A DNA stretch of 64,000 nt from an uncultured Polaribacter sp. (GTDB lineage: Bacteria; Bacteroidota; Bacteroidia; Flavobacteriales; Flavobacteriaceae), in assembly GCF_947495205.1 (NCBI RefSeq), contig NZ_CANLXV010000013.1:34802-98801 (forward strand), written 5' to 3'. Of the stretch, positions 51,700-61,477 are shown piece by piece. Position 1 is the first letter of the stretch. Each line of letters begins with the position of its first letter. Under the pieces are notes generated by a model. It did no database searches. It saw only the letters and a program-made list of their open reading frames with translations, and was not told where the DNA came from. The position numbers and the translations under genes were made by a program.

Positions 51700-54348
51700 T
51701 TATCTTACAAATCTGTACGTAGCCTTTATTAAAAAAGTATCTTCTGCTGGTGTATTAAACACCTGTTCTCTAATTCCGTCAGATAAAGAATCTCTTGTAT
51801 TTGTGTTACCAACAGAACCTCTAGCCCAAACAAAAAACAACTCAGAACCTGGTATATATTCCCAACGAACAACTAAATTGGTTTGCAATTGTGCAAAAGA
51901 AAAATTAGGATTATTAAAACTATAATCTTCTATTTGATCTCTATTTTCATCAACACTAAAAATGGAACTACCTGAAGTATTTGTAACTTCTTGAATTTGG
52001 TTTTCATCATAAAAATTTACACGATCTGTAAACTTTTCTGCTGTAGCTTCATTTACAAAATTAAAGTTAGAAAACCTTCCTCTAGAAATAAAAGGTTGGC
52101 CATAAAACTGAATGGAAAAATCTGGATTGATGCTATAAGTAAACCTTAATGTAGAAGTAAATTGGTCGTTTTTAATATTCCCTAAAATATACCTTCTTCC
52201 TTCTTGAGTATCTAAAGCAGTTACGTACTGAGATCTATCTTTAGTAATTTCAAATTCGTTTTCAAAAGAAATATTTAAAGCATCTGTAGGTTGATATGCC
52301 AAACCAATACTGTACCTATTTCTACCCAATACATTTTCATCTGAATGTACATTTAAATAGTTTAAAGAATATCTAAAAATTTTACTATTATCAGAACCAA
52401 AAGAAGCAAAAACATACCTACTATTAGCACGTCTCCATCTTGGGCCACCTCTTAGAAAAAAGTTAGAAAATCTTTTAAAATTTGCTCCAAAACCAATTCT
52501 TGTTCTTGCATTATTAATCCAATTGATATCTCCAGAACCTTCAAAACGCAACCTGTTTAAATTTCCTTGAAAATCATACTCTGTTAACTGTTCTAAATTT
52601 ACACCTGCATTTCTATAGGTTTCCGTAGGAATTTGCCACAAATAAGAGGCATTTGCAAACTGTATTACTTCGTCTGTATTTCTTAAAAAACCAACATCAT
52701 TTAGTTCTAACTCTGGAGAACGCCAAATTACACCACCATTATAACGCCAATTTCCACCACCTGCTTTCCCCAACTCTACTCTACCACCAGAACCCGATAA
52801 AGACGTTCTGGTAGGATCTACAGCAACATGTGTTGCACCAGGTCTTTGAAACAAACGCGTTATAGATCTTTGTGTTCTTTCTATAGCTTCTGCGCTACCT
52901 AAAACATGACTAAAAATTACGTTTCCGTCTAAAAAGTAATCTCTGTTTTTCCAGTTGTGTTGAAAATCAATTCCGCCAGAATAAGCCGCTTTATGCAATT
53001 CATTAAAATTACCACCTAAACTTCTGTTTGTTGCCGTAAAAATTGCGCCTAAAAAAGAATTTCTCTCATTAAAATCTTTCTGCGCTCTTGCAACAAAAAA
53101 GTTAGTTAACGGTTCTACAATTTCTTCTCTTGTATCTCCATCTACCTCTCTAATTTCTGCAAATTCATTAGCAGTTACTGTTTCTAAAACTCCTAAAGAC
53201 CAACCGTCTTGTGTTTTTCCAGAGAATTTTGCAGCACCTAAAATTCTAGAATTTAAAGGCTCGTTCGCAAATTCGCCTTCTTGTAAGTTTGCACTTCTGT
53301 GAGGATTTCTACCTATTCTTCTGCTGTAAAATAAATTGTCTTGTCCGTTTGCAAACTGAAAATCAAAAATGTTTCTATTTTCTACAAAGAAAGGGCGTTG
53401 TTCTCTAAAGAAAATCTGAAAACCATCTAAAGCAATGGCTCCTGGATCTGCTTCTACTTGACCAAAATCTGGATTTACGGTTAAATCTAAAGTTAAATCA
53501 TTAGTAACACCAATTTTAGCATCTAAACCAAGATTTACTTTAAAATCTGAACCCGTTCTAAAAGGATTTCCAGCTTCTGCTGGATAATTATCATATTGTA
53601 AAACAGTATAAGGTTGAATTTCTAATTGCTTTTGTGATGGCAAATCTACCAAACCGTGCAATTCTCCTGCTTCACTAATAAAACCTGCTTGATTGTTAGG
53701 TATTCTTTGCCAAAGCGAACGTTCTTGTACTCTAAAAATAGTTCTATTAATATTAAAACCCCAAATTTGTTCTTTTGCTTTACCAAATCTTAATTGACTA
53801 AAAGGAATTTTCATTTCTATGGTATAACCCTTTTCATCTACATTAGCATCTGTGTACCAAACAGGATTCCAACTATCATCCCAATTGTTACCGTTTTCAG
53901 ACACAAACTCTTCGCCTTTTACCCCAGCTGCCGTGGTTGTAAAAACAAATGCAGTTCTTTTATCATGGTAACTATCTATAATTACATTTACGCGGTCTCC
54001 TGCAAAACCATCTCTTCTACTTAATCTTTTTTCTATTAAATCTGGTTCGCCATCATAAGCACGAATAGCAATGTACAAATATTTGTCATCATACATTACC
54101 TTAAACTTTGTTTGGTATAAAGGCGGTGTACCTTCATCTGGTACTCTTTCTACAAAGTCTGAAGACCATGGTACAGCATCCCAAGCATCTTCATTAACTA
54201 GGCCATCTATTACAGGAACTTTTTCTAATTTGTTGGTAGTATAAATTCGTTTTTCTATGAAGATATCTTCTGCAACCGTTAACTCTTGAGTTACACTATT
54301 TAATGCAAAGAAAATACTTAAAAACAGAGAAAAATGTATAAATTTCAT
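51700..54348 (-). CDS. DUF5916 outer-membrane protein with CBM9-like domain
   Basis: An 882-residue secreted protein. After a signal peptide (about 1-18), residues about 35-225 form a CBM9/DOMON-like sandwich (DGLVNEDAWDAVPWSSDFV, KVMYDDKYLYIAIRAYD). Residues about 240-882 form a beta-barrel-like DUF5916 region (FFVENRNIFDF, YSRRIGRNPH) ending in the aromatic ATYRFVR, as in outer-membrane barrels. The family is near universal in Flavobacteriaceae and of unknown function. TACTTTTG on the minus strand at 54394-54401 is a perfect -7 box. Confidence 0.85.
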   Translation of the reverse strand: MKFIHFSLFLSIFFALNSVTQELTVAEDIFIEKRIYTTNKLEKVPVIDGLVNEDAWDAVPWSSDFVERVPDEGTPPLYQTKFKVMYDDKYLYIAIRAYDGEPDLIEKRLSRRDGFAGDRVNVIIDSYHDKRTAFVFTTTAAGVKGEEFVSENGNNWDDSWNPVWYTDANVDEKGYTIEMKIPFSQLRFGKAKEQIWGFNINRTIFRVQERSLWQRIPNNQAGFISEAGELHGLVDLPSQKQLEIQPYTVLQYDNYPAEAGNPFRTGSDFKVNLGLDAKIGVTNDLTLDLTVNPDFGQVEADPGAIALDGFQIFFREQRPFFVENRNIFDFQFANGQDNLFYSRRIGRNPHRSANLQEGEFANEPLNSRILGAAKFSGKTQDGWSLGVLETVTANEFAEIREVDGDTREEIVEPLTNFFVARAQKDFNERNSFLGAIFTATNRSLGGNFNELHKAAYSGGIDFQHNWKNRDYFLDGNVIFSHVLGSAEAIERTQRSITRLFQRPGATHVAVDPTRTSLSGSGGRVELGKAGGGNWRYNGGVIWRSPELELNDVGFLRNTDEVIQFANASYLWQIPTETYRNAGVNLEQLTEYDFQGNLNRLRFEGSGDINWINNARTRIGFGANFKRFSNFFLRGGPRWRRANSRYVFASFGSDNSKIFRYSLNYLNVHSDENVLGRNRYSIGLAYQPTDALNISFENEFEITKDRSQYVTALDTQEGRRYILGNIKNDQFTSTLRFTYSINPDFSIQFYGQPFISRGRFSNFNFVNEATAEKFTDRVNFYDENQIQEVTNTSGSSIFSVDENRDQIEDYSFNNPNFSFAQLQTNLVVRWEYIPGSELFFVWARGSVGNTNTRDSLSDGIREQVFNTPAEDTFLIKATYRFVR

Positions 54349-54486
54349 TGTAATAGCTTAATTTTTTATGAATTTTTCAAAGAAAATAAAGCACAAAAGT
54401 AGTTTACTTTTTTATTAAGTTTATGTTAATTCGTGCCTTCCTATTTTAACGGATTTTTTCAACAAAAAAATTATTGTAAAACACTA

Positions 54487-54517
54487 TTTGTCAATCAAAT
54501 AAAAAACTATACATTTG
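54487..54517 (+). promoter_or_regulatory. Promoter of the rplM operon
   Basis: TTTG (54487-54490), 19 bp, TACATTTG (54510-54517): a textbook Bacteroidota promoter 57 bases before the ATG. Confidence 0.8.
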
Positions 54518-54573
54518 CACTCCTTTTTTAAGGAAAATTTAATTATTAATAAACAAAAACTAAAAGTGTAATT

Positions 54574-55029
54574 ATGAACACATTAAGTTACAAAACTGTA
54601 TCAGCAAACAGCGCTACTGTAAACAAGGAGTGGGTTTTAGTTGATGCAGACGGTCAAACGTTGGGTCGTCTAGCTTCTAAAGTTGCAAAACTAATTAGAG
54701 GTAAATACAAGCCAAATTACACTCCTCATGTAGATTGTGGAGACAACGTGGTTATTATCAACGCAGAAAAAATTAACCTAACTGGAAACAAGTGGAGAGA
54801 CAAATCTTACATTCGTCACACAGGTTACCCAGGAGGACAAAGATCATTAACTGCAACAGAAATGTTTGAGAAAGATCCTACAAGATTAATCGAAAAAGCA
54901 GTAAAAGGTATGTTACCAAAGAATACTTTAGGTAGCGCTTTGTACAGAAACTTGTATGTATATGCAGGTACTGAGCACAAACAAGATGGGCAAACGCCTA
55001 AAGCTATTAACCTTAACGATCTTATATAA
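54574..55029 (+). CDS. rplM: 50S ribosomal protein L13
   Basis: 151 residues, normal length. WVLVDADGQTLGRLASKVAKLIRGK, INAEKINLTGNKWRDK and GMLPKNTLG are conserved L13 sequences. An early assembly protein of the large subunit. rpsI follows after 2 bases, the usual L13-S9 pair. Confidence 0.98.
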   Translation: MNTLSYKTVSANSATVNKEWVLVDADGQTLGRLASKVAKLIRGKYKPNYTPHVDCGDNVVIINAEKINLTGNKWRDKSYIRHTGYPGGQRSLTATEMFEKDPTRLIEKAVKGMLPKNTLGSALYRNLYVYAGTEHKQDGQTPKAINLNDLI

Positions 55030-55031
55030 TA

Positions 55032-55418
55032 ATGGATACAGTTCACAAAATAGGTAGAAGAAAAACAGCAGTTGCTCGTATTTACTTAAATGAAGGTAAA
55101 GGTAACATTACTGTAAACAAGAAAGATTACAAAGATTATTTTTCAACAGGAACTTTACAATATAAAGTACAACAGCCATTAATGTTAACAGAAAACTTAG
55201 AATCTTATGATATCAAAGTTAATGTTTACGGTGGTGGTATTACTGGTCAAGCAGAAGCTATTCGTTTAGCAATTACTAGAGCATTAGTTGCTATAGATGC
55301 AGATCACAGAGCAGTCTTAAAACCAGAAGGATTATTAACGAGAGACCCAAGAATGGTTGAACGTAAGAAATTTGGTCAGAAGAAAGCACGTAAGAAATTT
55401 CAATTCTCTAAACGTTAA
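55032..55418 (+). CDS. rpsI: 30S ribosomal protein S9
   Basis: 128 residues. IGRRKTAVARIYL at the start, GGGITGQAEAIRLAI in the middle, and the basic tail KARKKFQFSKR that reaches the P-site tRNA. Co-transcribed with rplM. Confidence 0.98.
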   Translation: MDTVHKIGRRKTAVARIYLNEGKGNITVNKKDYKDYFSTGTLQYKVQQPLMLTENLESYDIKVNVYGGGITGQAEAIRLAITRALVAIDADHRAVLKPEGLLTRDPRMVERKKFGQKKARKKFQFSKR

Positions 55419-55598
55419 TATTTTTTTGAAAGTTACACATAGCTTGTCTAAGTGTATTTCAAAATTTATTAAACCATACAGAGAACTGTTATTATTACAC
55501 AATTATAATATTAAACAGTTTAGTATCTAAATAGTTAAGACTCGCAAGACTACTTAATTATTGATTTCAAAAAACAGAAAGTAAACACATTTTAAAAA

Positions 55599-56381
55599 AT
55601 GGCAAACGTAAACATTCAAGAATTATTAGACAATGGTGTACATTTTGGTCACTTAACAAGAAAGTGGAATCCAAACATGGCTCCTTATATTTATACAGAA
55701 CGTAATGGTGTACACATCATTGATTTGTATAAAACTGCTGCAAAAATAGAAGAGACTTCAGAAGCTTTAAAAAAGATTGCAAACTCTGGTCGTAAAATTT
55801 TATTTGTTGCAACAAAAAAGCAAGCAAAAGATATTGTATCAGAAAAAGCAAAAGCTGTAAACATGCCTTTCATTACAGAAAGATGGCCAGGTGGTATGTT
55901 AACAAACTTTGTTACTATTAGAAAAGCTGTTAAAAAAATGGCTCAAATTGATAGAATGAAGACTGATGGATCTTTTGACGCATTGTCTAAAAGAGAAAAA
56001 TTACAAATTAACCGTCAGAGAGAAAAATTAGAGAAGAATTTAGGTTCTATTTCTGATATGACTCGTTTACCTGGTGCTTTATTTGTAATTGACATTAAGA
56101 AAGAGCATATTGCAGTTGCAGAAGCGCAAAAATTAAACATTCCAATTTTTGCAATGGTAGATACAAACTCTGACCCAAGACAGGTAGATTTTGTTATACC
56201 AGCAAATGATGATGCTTCTAAGTCTATAGACAAAGTATTATCTTTTGTTACTGATGCTATCGCAGAAGGTTTATCTGACAGAAAAGCAGATAAAGAAAAA
56301 ACAAAAGAAGCTAAAGCTGCTCCTGTAAAAGAAGAAGCTAAAGCAGAAGTTGCTGAAAAAGCTACTGAAGAAAAAAAATAA
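55599..56381 (+). CDS. rpsB: 30S ribosomal protein S2
   Basis: 260 residues. LLDNGVHFGHLTRKWNPNM, FVATKKQAKDIV, ERWPGGMLTNF and FAMVDTNSDPRQVDFVIPANDDA are conserved. A charged Ala/Lys/Glu tail (about 228-260) is typical for Bacteroidota. The 180-base gap before it may hold an autoregulatory leader (ACTGTT...AACAGT arms at about 55485-55521), which I cannot confirm. tsf follows, as in most bacteria. Confidence 0.97.
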   Translation: MANVNIQELLDNGVHFGHLTRKWNPNMAPYIYTERNGVHIIDLYKTAAKIEETSEALKKIANSGRKILFVATKKQAKDIVSEKAKAVNMPFITERWPGGMLTNFVTIRKAVKKMAQIDRMKTDGSFDALSKREKLQINRQREKLEKNLGSISDMTRLPGALFVIDIKKEHIAVAEAQKLNIPIFAMVDTNSDPRQVDFVIPANDDASKSIDKVLSFVTDAIAEGLSDRKADKEKTKEAKAAPVKEEAKAEVAEKATEEKK

Positions 56382-56429
56382 TTGAATAACAATTTAGAAA
56401 CATTACGTTTCTTTAAAAATATAAGTAAC

Positions 56430-57395
56430 ATGGTAAAAGTAAGTGCTGCTGATGTTAAAAAATTAAGAGAAGCTACTGGAGCTGGAATGATGGACTGTAA
56501 AAAGGCATTAGTTGAAGCAGAAGGTAACTTTGATCAAGCAATAGACGTTTTACGTAAAAAAGGACAGAAAATTGCTGCAAAAAGAGCTGATAGAGAATCT
56601 ACAGAAGGTGTTGCAGTAACTAGAATTAACGACGCAAAAACAGAAGGTGTTGCAATTGTATTAGCTTGTGAAACAGACTTTGTTGGTAAAAACGAAAAGT
56701 TTGTTGCTTTAGGTGGTGAGTTTGCAGATATCGCTTTAAATTACAACAGTAAAGAAGATTTCTTAGCTGCAGATTTTGGAGGTATGACAGTTGCTGATAA
56801 ATTAGTTGAACAAACTGGTGTTATTGGAGAAAAATTAGAAATTACTGCTTTTGAAAAAGTAAGTGCTGCCTATGTTGGTGCTTATACACACATTGGTAAA
56901 ATTGCTGCATTAGTAGGTTTATCTAATGCTGTAGATAAAGCAGATGAATTATCTAAAGATATTGCAATGCAAGTTGCCTCTATGGGTGCTAGCATTTTAT
57001 CTTACAAAGATTTTGATCCTGCTTATGTAGCTGCAGAAACTGAAGCTAGAATTGCAGTGATTGAAAAAGATAACATCGAGTTAGGTAGATTGGGTAAAAC
57101 ATTAAAAAATGTACCTCAGTTTATTTCTATGTCTCAATTAACTCCAGAAGTTTTAGCTAACGCTGAAGAAGCTGCAAAAGCTGAGTTGAAAGCAGAAGGA
57201 AAACCAGAGCAAATCTGGGATAGAATCTTACCAGGTAAAATGGAAAGATTTATTTCTGATAACACAACGTTAGATACAGAGCAGTGTCTTTTAGACCAAG
57301 CTTTTATTAAAGATGAAAAGAAAAATGTTGCACAATATGTTGCTACATTTGGTGATGTTGCTGTTTCTTCTTTTAAAAGAGTAACTTTAGGATAA
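56430..57395 (+). CDS. tsf: Elongation factor Ts
   Basis: 321 residues from the ATG at 56430 (MVKVSAADVKKLREATGAGM); the frame extends upstream to a TTG at 56382, but the family N-terminus fixes the start at 56430. TGAGMMDCKKALVEAEGNFDQA and VACETDFVGKNEKF-type sequences contact EF-Tu. It recycles EF-Tu-GDP. A terminator follows at 57462-57501. Confidence 0.97.
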   Translation: MVKVSAADVKKLREATGAGMMDCKKALVEAEGNFDQAIDVLRKKGQKIAAKRADRESTEGVAVTRINDAKTEGVAIVLACETDFVGKNEKFVALGGEFADIALNYNSKEDFLAADFGGMTVADKLVEQTGVIGEKLEITAFEKVSAAYVGAYTHIGKIAALVGLSNAVDKADELSKDIAMQVASMGASILSYKDFDPAYVAAETEARIAVIEKDNIELGRLGKTLKNVPQFISMSQLTPEVLANAEEAAKAELKAEGKPEQIWDRILPGKMERFISDNTTLDTEQCLLDQAFIKDEKKNVAQYVATFGDVAVSSFKRVTLG

Positions 57396-57461
57396 GACAA
57401 ACTTATAATTCCTTTATTCACTGAAACCAATTCAGTGTAAGCTTAAGAATTTAAATATTTT

Positions 57462-57501
57462 AAACCTCATAATTCTACAAATAGAATTGTGAGGTTTTTT
57501 T
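57462..57501 (+). terminator. Terminator of rpsB-tsf
   Basis: AAACCTCATAATTCT and AGAATTGTGAGGTTT pair with one G-T wobble around a short loop and are followed by a T-run on the plus strand. Confidence 0.85.
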
Positions 57502-57529
57502 GTGTTTCAAAAAAGAAACTGTAATTTTG
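57499..57529 (+). promoter_or_regulatory. Promoter of pyrH
   Basis: TTTG (57499-57502), 19 bp, TAATTTTG (57522-57529): a complete -33/-7 pair that overlaps the end of the preceding terminator. Confidence 0.75.
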
Positions 57530-57578
57530 CACAACCTTATTCTCACCAAAGTGAGAATTTCAAAAAATAAAAAGCTAC

Positions 57579-58289
57579 ATGCAATACAAAAGAATTCTTT
57601 TAAAACTCAGTGGAGAAGCTTTAATGGGCGATAGACAATACGGTATAGACCCCAAAAGACTCTCAGAATATGCTAAAGAAATTAAACAAGTAGTTGCAAA
57701 AGGCATAGAAGTTGCTATTGTAATTGGCGGTGGAAACATTTTTAGAGGTGTTGCAGGTGCAGCCAATGGTATGGATCGCGTGCAAGGAGATCATATGGGA
57801 ATGCTAGCCACTTGTATAAATGGTTTAGCCTTACAAAGCGCCTTAGAAGAAGAAGGCGTTTATACACGTTTGCAAACGGCTCTAGAAATTAAAGAAGTTG
57901 CAGAACCTTATATTAAAAGAAAAGCGATTCGTCATTTAGAAAAAGGACGTGTAGTAATTTTTGGTGCAGGAACAGGTAACCCGTACTTTACAACAGATAC
58001 AGCTGCTGTATTAAGAGCTATAGAAATAGATGCAGATGCAATTTTAAAAGGTACACGAGTAAACGGCATTTACAATGTAGATCCAGAAAAAGATAAAAAT
58101 GCCATAAAATTTGAAAGTATTTCTTTTAAAGACGTTATTTCTAAAGGCTTAAAAGTTATGGATATGACTGCTTTTACATTAAGTGAAGAAAATAAATTAC
58201 CAATTATTGTTTTTGATATGAATACGAATGGAAATTTATTAAAGTTGGTTTCTGGAGAAAAAATTGGTACTATTGTTGATAATATTTAA
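57579..58289 (+). CDS. pyrH: UMP kinase
   Basis: 236 residues of the amino-acid-kinase fold. [44 protein letters not shown] and GVYNVDP-type [11 protein letters not shown] are diagnostic for bacterial UMP kinase. It phosphorylates UMP to UDP. frr follows 61 bases later. Confidence 0.97.
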   Translation: MQYKRILLKLSGEALMGDRQYGIDPKRLSEYAKEIKQVVAKGIEVAIVIGGGNIFRGVAGAANGMDRVQGDHMGMLATCINGLALQSALEEEGVYTRLQTALEIKEVAEPYIKRKAIRHLEKGRVVIFGAGTGNPYFTTDTAAVLRAIEIDADAILKGTRVNGIYNVDPEKDKNAIKFESISFKDVISKGLKVMDMTAFTLSEENKLPIIVFDMNTNGNLLKLVSGEKIGTIVDNI

Positions 58290-58350
58290 GTAAATACAGC
58301 TTTATAATTTCCAAAATTAGGATTTTTAGAAGCAGTAAAACATTTTTAAA

Positions 58351-58905
58351 ATGAACGAAGAAATAGAATTTATATTAGACACTGCTAAAGAAGCAATGAA
58401 TAAAGCCATTGCTCACTTAGAAAAAGAATTAGTTTCTATTAGAGCAGGTAGGGCAACTCCTGCTATGTTAAGTACAGTTATGGTAGATTATTATGGTGCA
58501 CAAACTCCTTTAGGGCAAGTTGCTAACGTAAATACGCCAGATGCTAGAACCTTAAGCATTCAGCCTTGGGAAAAGAATATGCTACAAGAAATTGAAAAAG
58601 CAATTCAGCTTGCCAACTTAGGTTTTAATCCTATGAATAATGGAGATATTATAATGATTAATGTACCGCCTTTAACAGAAGAACGCAGAAAAGGTTTAGC
58701 TAAGCAAGCTAAAGCAGAAGCAGAAGACGCTAAAGTTGGTATTAGAAATGCCCGTAAAGAAGCGAATAACGACATCAAAAAAACAGATATATCTGACGAT
58801 ATGAAAAAAATTTCGGAAGATGATGTGCAAAAATTAACAGATACATTTGTAAAGGTTATCGAAGAAAAATTAGCCGTTAAAGAAAAAGAAATTATGACAA
58901 TATAA
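58351..58905 (+). CDS. frr: Ribosome recycling factor
   Basis: 184 residues, normal length. LVSIRAGRATPAML, IQPWEKNMLQEIEKAI and PPLTEERRKGLAKQAK are conserved. It splits the post-termination ribosome together with EF-G. Confidence 0.97.
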   Translation: MNEEIEFILDTAKEAMNKAIAHLEKELVSIRAGRATPAMLSTVMVDYYGAQTPLGQVANVNTPDARTLSIQPWEKNMLQEIEKAIQLANLGFNPMNNGDIIMINVPPLTEERRKGLAKQAKAEAEDAKVGIRNARKEANNDIKKTDISDDMKKISEDDVQKLTDTFVKVIEEKLAVKEKEIMTI

Positions 58906-58928
58906 TTTCATATAACCATATCTTTTAA

Positions 58929-58961
58929 AGAAAGAGTGTTTTTTAAAACACTCTTTTTTTT
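58929..58961 (+). terminator. Terminator of pyrH-frr
   Basis: AAAGAGTGTTTT and AAAACACTCTTT form a perfect stem with a short loop, followed by a T-run on the plus strand. Confidence 0.88.
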
Positions 58962-58993
58962 TGTGCCTTACCCTAGTAATTTAACTACCTTTG
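58960..58993 (+). promoter_or_regulatory. Promoter of the MMPL exporter gene
   Basis: TTTG (58960-58963) and a perfect TACCTTTG (58986-58993), 22 bp apart. The -7 box lies about 15 bases before the ATG at 59009, so the leader is short. Confidence 0.55.
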
Positions 58994-59008
58994 CAAAAAT
59001 TTTTCTAC

Positions 59009-61387
59009 ATGAATTTTTGGACAAAAGCTGCCGGTTTAATACTTAGAAACCGCTTTTTAGTTTTATTTTTAATTGCTATTGCAACAGGTCTGTTATCTAC
59101 ACAGATGAAGTATATGCAATTTTCTTATTCTGAGGCCAACCTACTTCCAGAAGACCATGAAGCCAATTTAGAGTATAACAAATTCCTAGAAATTTTTGGA
59201 GAAGAAGGTAATTTAGTAATTCTTGGAGTAAAAGATACTACTGTTTTTACACCACAAAAATTTAATGCGTGGAATAATTTAGTAGCGCAATTTAACGATA
59301 GACAAGAAGTTGATTTTACCATTTCTATTGCTGATGTAAAAAAATTAAAAGCCGATAGAAAACAAAGAAAATTTGTTTTAGAACCACTTTACGAAGAGAA
59401 TCCTACAACAGCAGAAGAAGTAAATGCCATAAAAAAAGAGCTTTTTGAGAAATTGCCTTTCTATGAGAATTTACTATTCAATAAAGAAACTGGTACATTA
59501 CAAACGGCCATCTACATTAAAAAAGAAATTATAAACACGCCCAAACGTAGAGATTTTATTTTTGATGTGCTTATTCCTAAAATTGAAAAATTTGAAAAAG
59601 AAAATGGATTAGATGTTCGTGTTTCTGGTATGCCATATATTAGAACATTAAATGCGCAAAATATACAAGATGAAATTTTAATTTTTGTGGTGGGCGCATT
59701 ATTAATTACTGCCGTAATTTTCTTTTTCTTTTTCAGATCTTTTAGAGCCACATTTATTACACTTTTAGTAGTTATGATTGGTGTTACTTGGGCCTTTGGT
59801 TTTATTGGTTTATTCCGTTATGAAATCACTGTTTTATCTGCTTTAATTCCGCCTTTAATTATTGTAATTGGGGTACCCAATGCTGTTTTTTTAATTAATA
59901 AATATCAACAAGAAGTAAAAAAACATGGCATGCAAGCCAAAGCTTTACAAAGGGTAATTGCTAAAATTGGTAATGCTACATTAATGACTAATATTACTAC
60001 AGCCTCTGGTTTTGCAACCTTTGTATTTGTAAAAAGTAGTTTGTTAAGAGAATTCGGTATTTTAGCTTCTGTTAACATCATTAGTATCTTTGTTTTAGCA
60101 CTGTTAATTATACCAATTATTTACAGTTTTATGCCACTTCCAAAGAAAAAACATTTAAATCACTTAGAAAAAAAGTGGATTGAAAATGTAGTAGATTGGA
60201 TGGAACGAATGGTAAAAAACCAAAGAATTACAGTTTATATTACTACAGTAATCGTTATTATTTTAGGCATTATAGGCGTTTATCAAATTAACGTTTCTGG
60301 TAGTTTAATTGAAGATATTCCTAAAAAAACTTCATTTTATAAAGATATTAAATTCTTTGAGAAAGAATTTGGTGGCATTATGCCTTTAGAAATTTTAATA
60401 GATACCAAAAAAGAAAAAGGCGTAATGAAACTTTCTGTCTTAAAGAAGATGGAAAAACTAAATGATATTATAGAAAGTTTCCCAGAATTATCTAAACCAA
60501 TCTCTGTAACTAACATTGTAAAATACTCCAAACAAGCTTATTACAAAGGAAATCCTAAATACTACCAATTACCAACAAGACAAGAACAAGGCTATATCTT
60601 TTCTTATAATAAAAACTCTAATAGTGATGCTAGTATGCTAAAAACCTTTGTAGATGCTACAGGACGTTATGCTCGTATTACTACGTTTATGAAAGATATT
60701 GGTACAGATAAGATGGATATAATTCAACAACGTTTAAAAACAGTAATTGATAAAGAATTTCCATCAGAAAAATATACGGTTTCTTTAACAGGAAAAGCAT
60801 TGGTTTTTATAAAAGGAACCAATTACTTAATTAAAAACTTAGTCATTTCATTATCATTAGCTATCTTTTTAATTGCCATTTTTATGGCATGGATGTTTAG
60901 ATCTCCACAAATGATTTTAATCTCTTTGGTGCCTAACATGTTGCCACTTTTAATTACTGCAGGTTTAATGGGCTTTTTTAACATTCCAATAAAACCTTCT
61001 ACCATTTTAGTATTTAGCATTGCTTTTGGTATTTCTGTAGATGATACCATTCACTTTTTAGCAAAATACAGGCAAGAGTTAATTGCCAACAAATGGAAAA
61101 TTAAACCATCTGTTTATGCCGCTTTAAGAGAAACAGGTGTAAGTATGTTTTATACTTCTATAGTATTGTTTTTTGGCTTCTTAACCTTTACGTTATCTAG
61201 CTTTGGTGGTACAATTGCACTAGGTGGTTTGGTTTCTGTTACACTACTTTTAGCAATGATATCTAACTTGTTATTGTTGCCTTCTCTTTTATTAACATTC
61301 GAGAAAAAAATTGCGAATAAAAAAGTATTTAAGGAACCCAAAATAGAGATTTTTCCTGAGAATAAGGGTAAACAAGATATAAAATAA
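59009..61387 (+). CDS. MMPL/RND-family membrane exporter
   Basis: 792 residues from the ATG at 59009 (MNFWTKAAGLILRNRFLVL); an upstream TTG adds only six residues and overlaps the -7 box. It has the two-fold RND plan: a membrane segment, a periplasmic domain (about 40-225), five segments with LIPPLIIVIGVPNAVFLINKYQ, and then the repeat with FSIAFGISVDDTIHFLAKYR. The acidic pair in the last motif suits proton coupling. Related proteins export lipids, hopanoids or other hydrophobic compounds; the cargo is unknown. Confidence 0.88.
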   Translation: MNFWTKAAGLILRNRFLVLFLIAIATGLLSTQMKYMQFSYSEANLLPEDHEANLEYNKFLEIFGEEGNLVILGVKDTTVFTPQKFNAWNNLVAQFNDRQEVDFTISIADVKKLKADRKQRKFVLEPLYEENPTTAEEVNAIKKELFEKLPFYENLLFNKETGTLQTAIYIKKEIINTPKRRDFIFDVLIPKIEKFEKENGLDVRVSGMPYIRTLNAQNIQDEILIFVVGALLITAVIFFFFFRSFRATFITLLVVMIGVTWAFGFIGLFRYEITVLSALIPPLIIVIGVPNAVFLINKYQQEVKKHGMQAKALQRVIAKIGNATLMTNITTASGFATFVFVKSSLLREFGILASVNIISIFVLALLIIPIIYSFMPLPKKKHLNHLEKKWIENVVDWMERMVKNQRITVYITTVIVIILGIIGVYQINVSGSLIEDIPKKTSFYKDIKFFEKEFGGIMPLEILIDTKKEKGVMKLSVLKKMEKLNDIIESFPELSKPISVTNIVKYSKQAYYKGNPKYYQLPTRQEQGYIFSYNKNSNSDASMLKTFVDATGRYARITTFMKDIGTDKMDIIQQRLKTVIDKEFPSEKYTVSLTGKALVFIKGTNYLIKNLVISLSLAIFLIAIFMAWMFRSPQMILISLVPNMLPLLITAGLMGFFNIPIKPSTILVFSIAFGISVDDTIHFLAKYRQELIANKWKIKPSVYAALRETGVSMFYTSIVLFFGFLTFTLSSFGGTIALGGLVSVTLLLAMISNLLLLPSLLLTFEKKIANKKVFKEPKIEIFPENKGKQDIK

Positions 61388-61423
61388 ATAGTTTATTTAG
61401 TTTAAAAAAATTAATAATCATAA

Positions 61424-61458
61424 AAAAAATCGGATGTTTTTTAAACATCCGATTTTTA
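61424..61458. terminator. Bidirectional terminator between MMPL and LRR genes
   Basis: AAAAATCGGATGTTT and AAACATCCGATTTTT form a perfect stem with A- and T-tracts on the outer sides, serving both convergent genes. Confidence 0.9.
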
Positions 61459-61477
61459 CATTTAACAAAAACTCTTT

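Noticed and set aside
56015-56431. 138-codon minus-strand frame opposite rpsB
   Set aside because: It mirrors the Ala/Lys/Glu-rich tail of S2 and has no features of its own.
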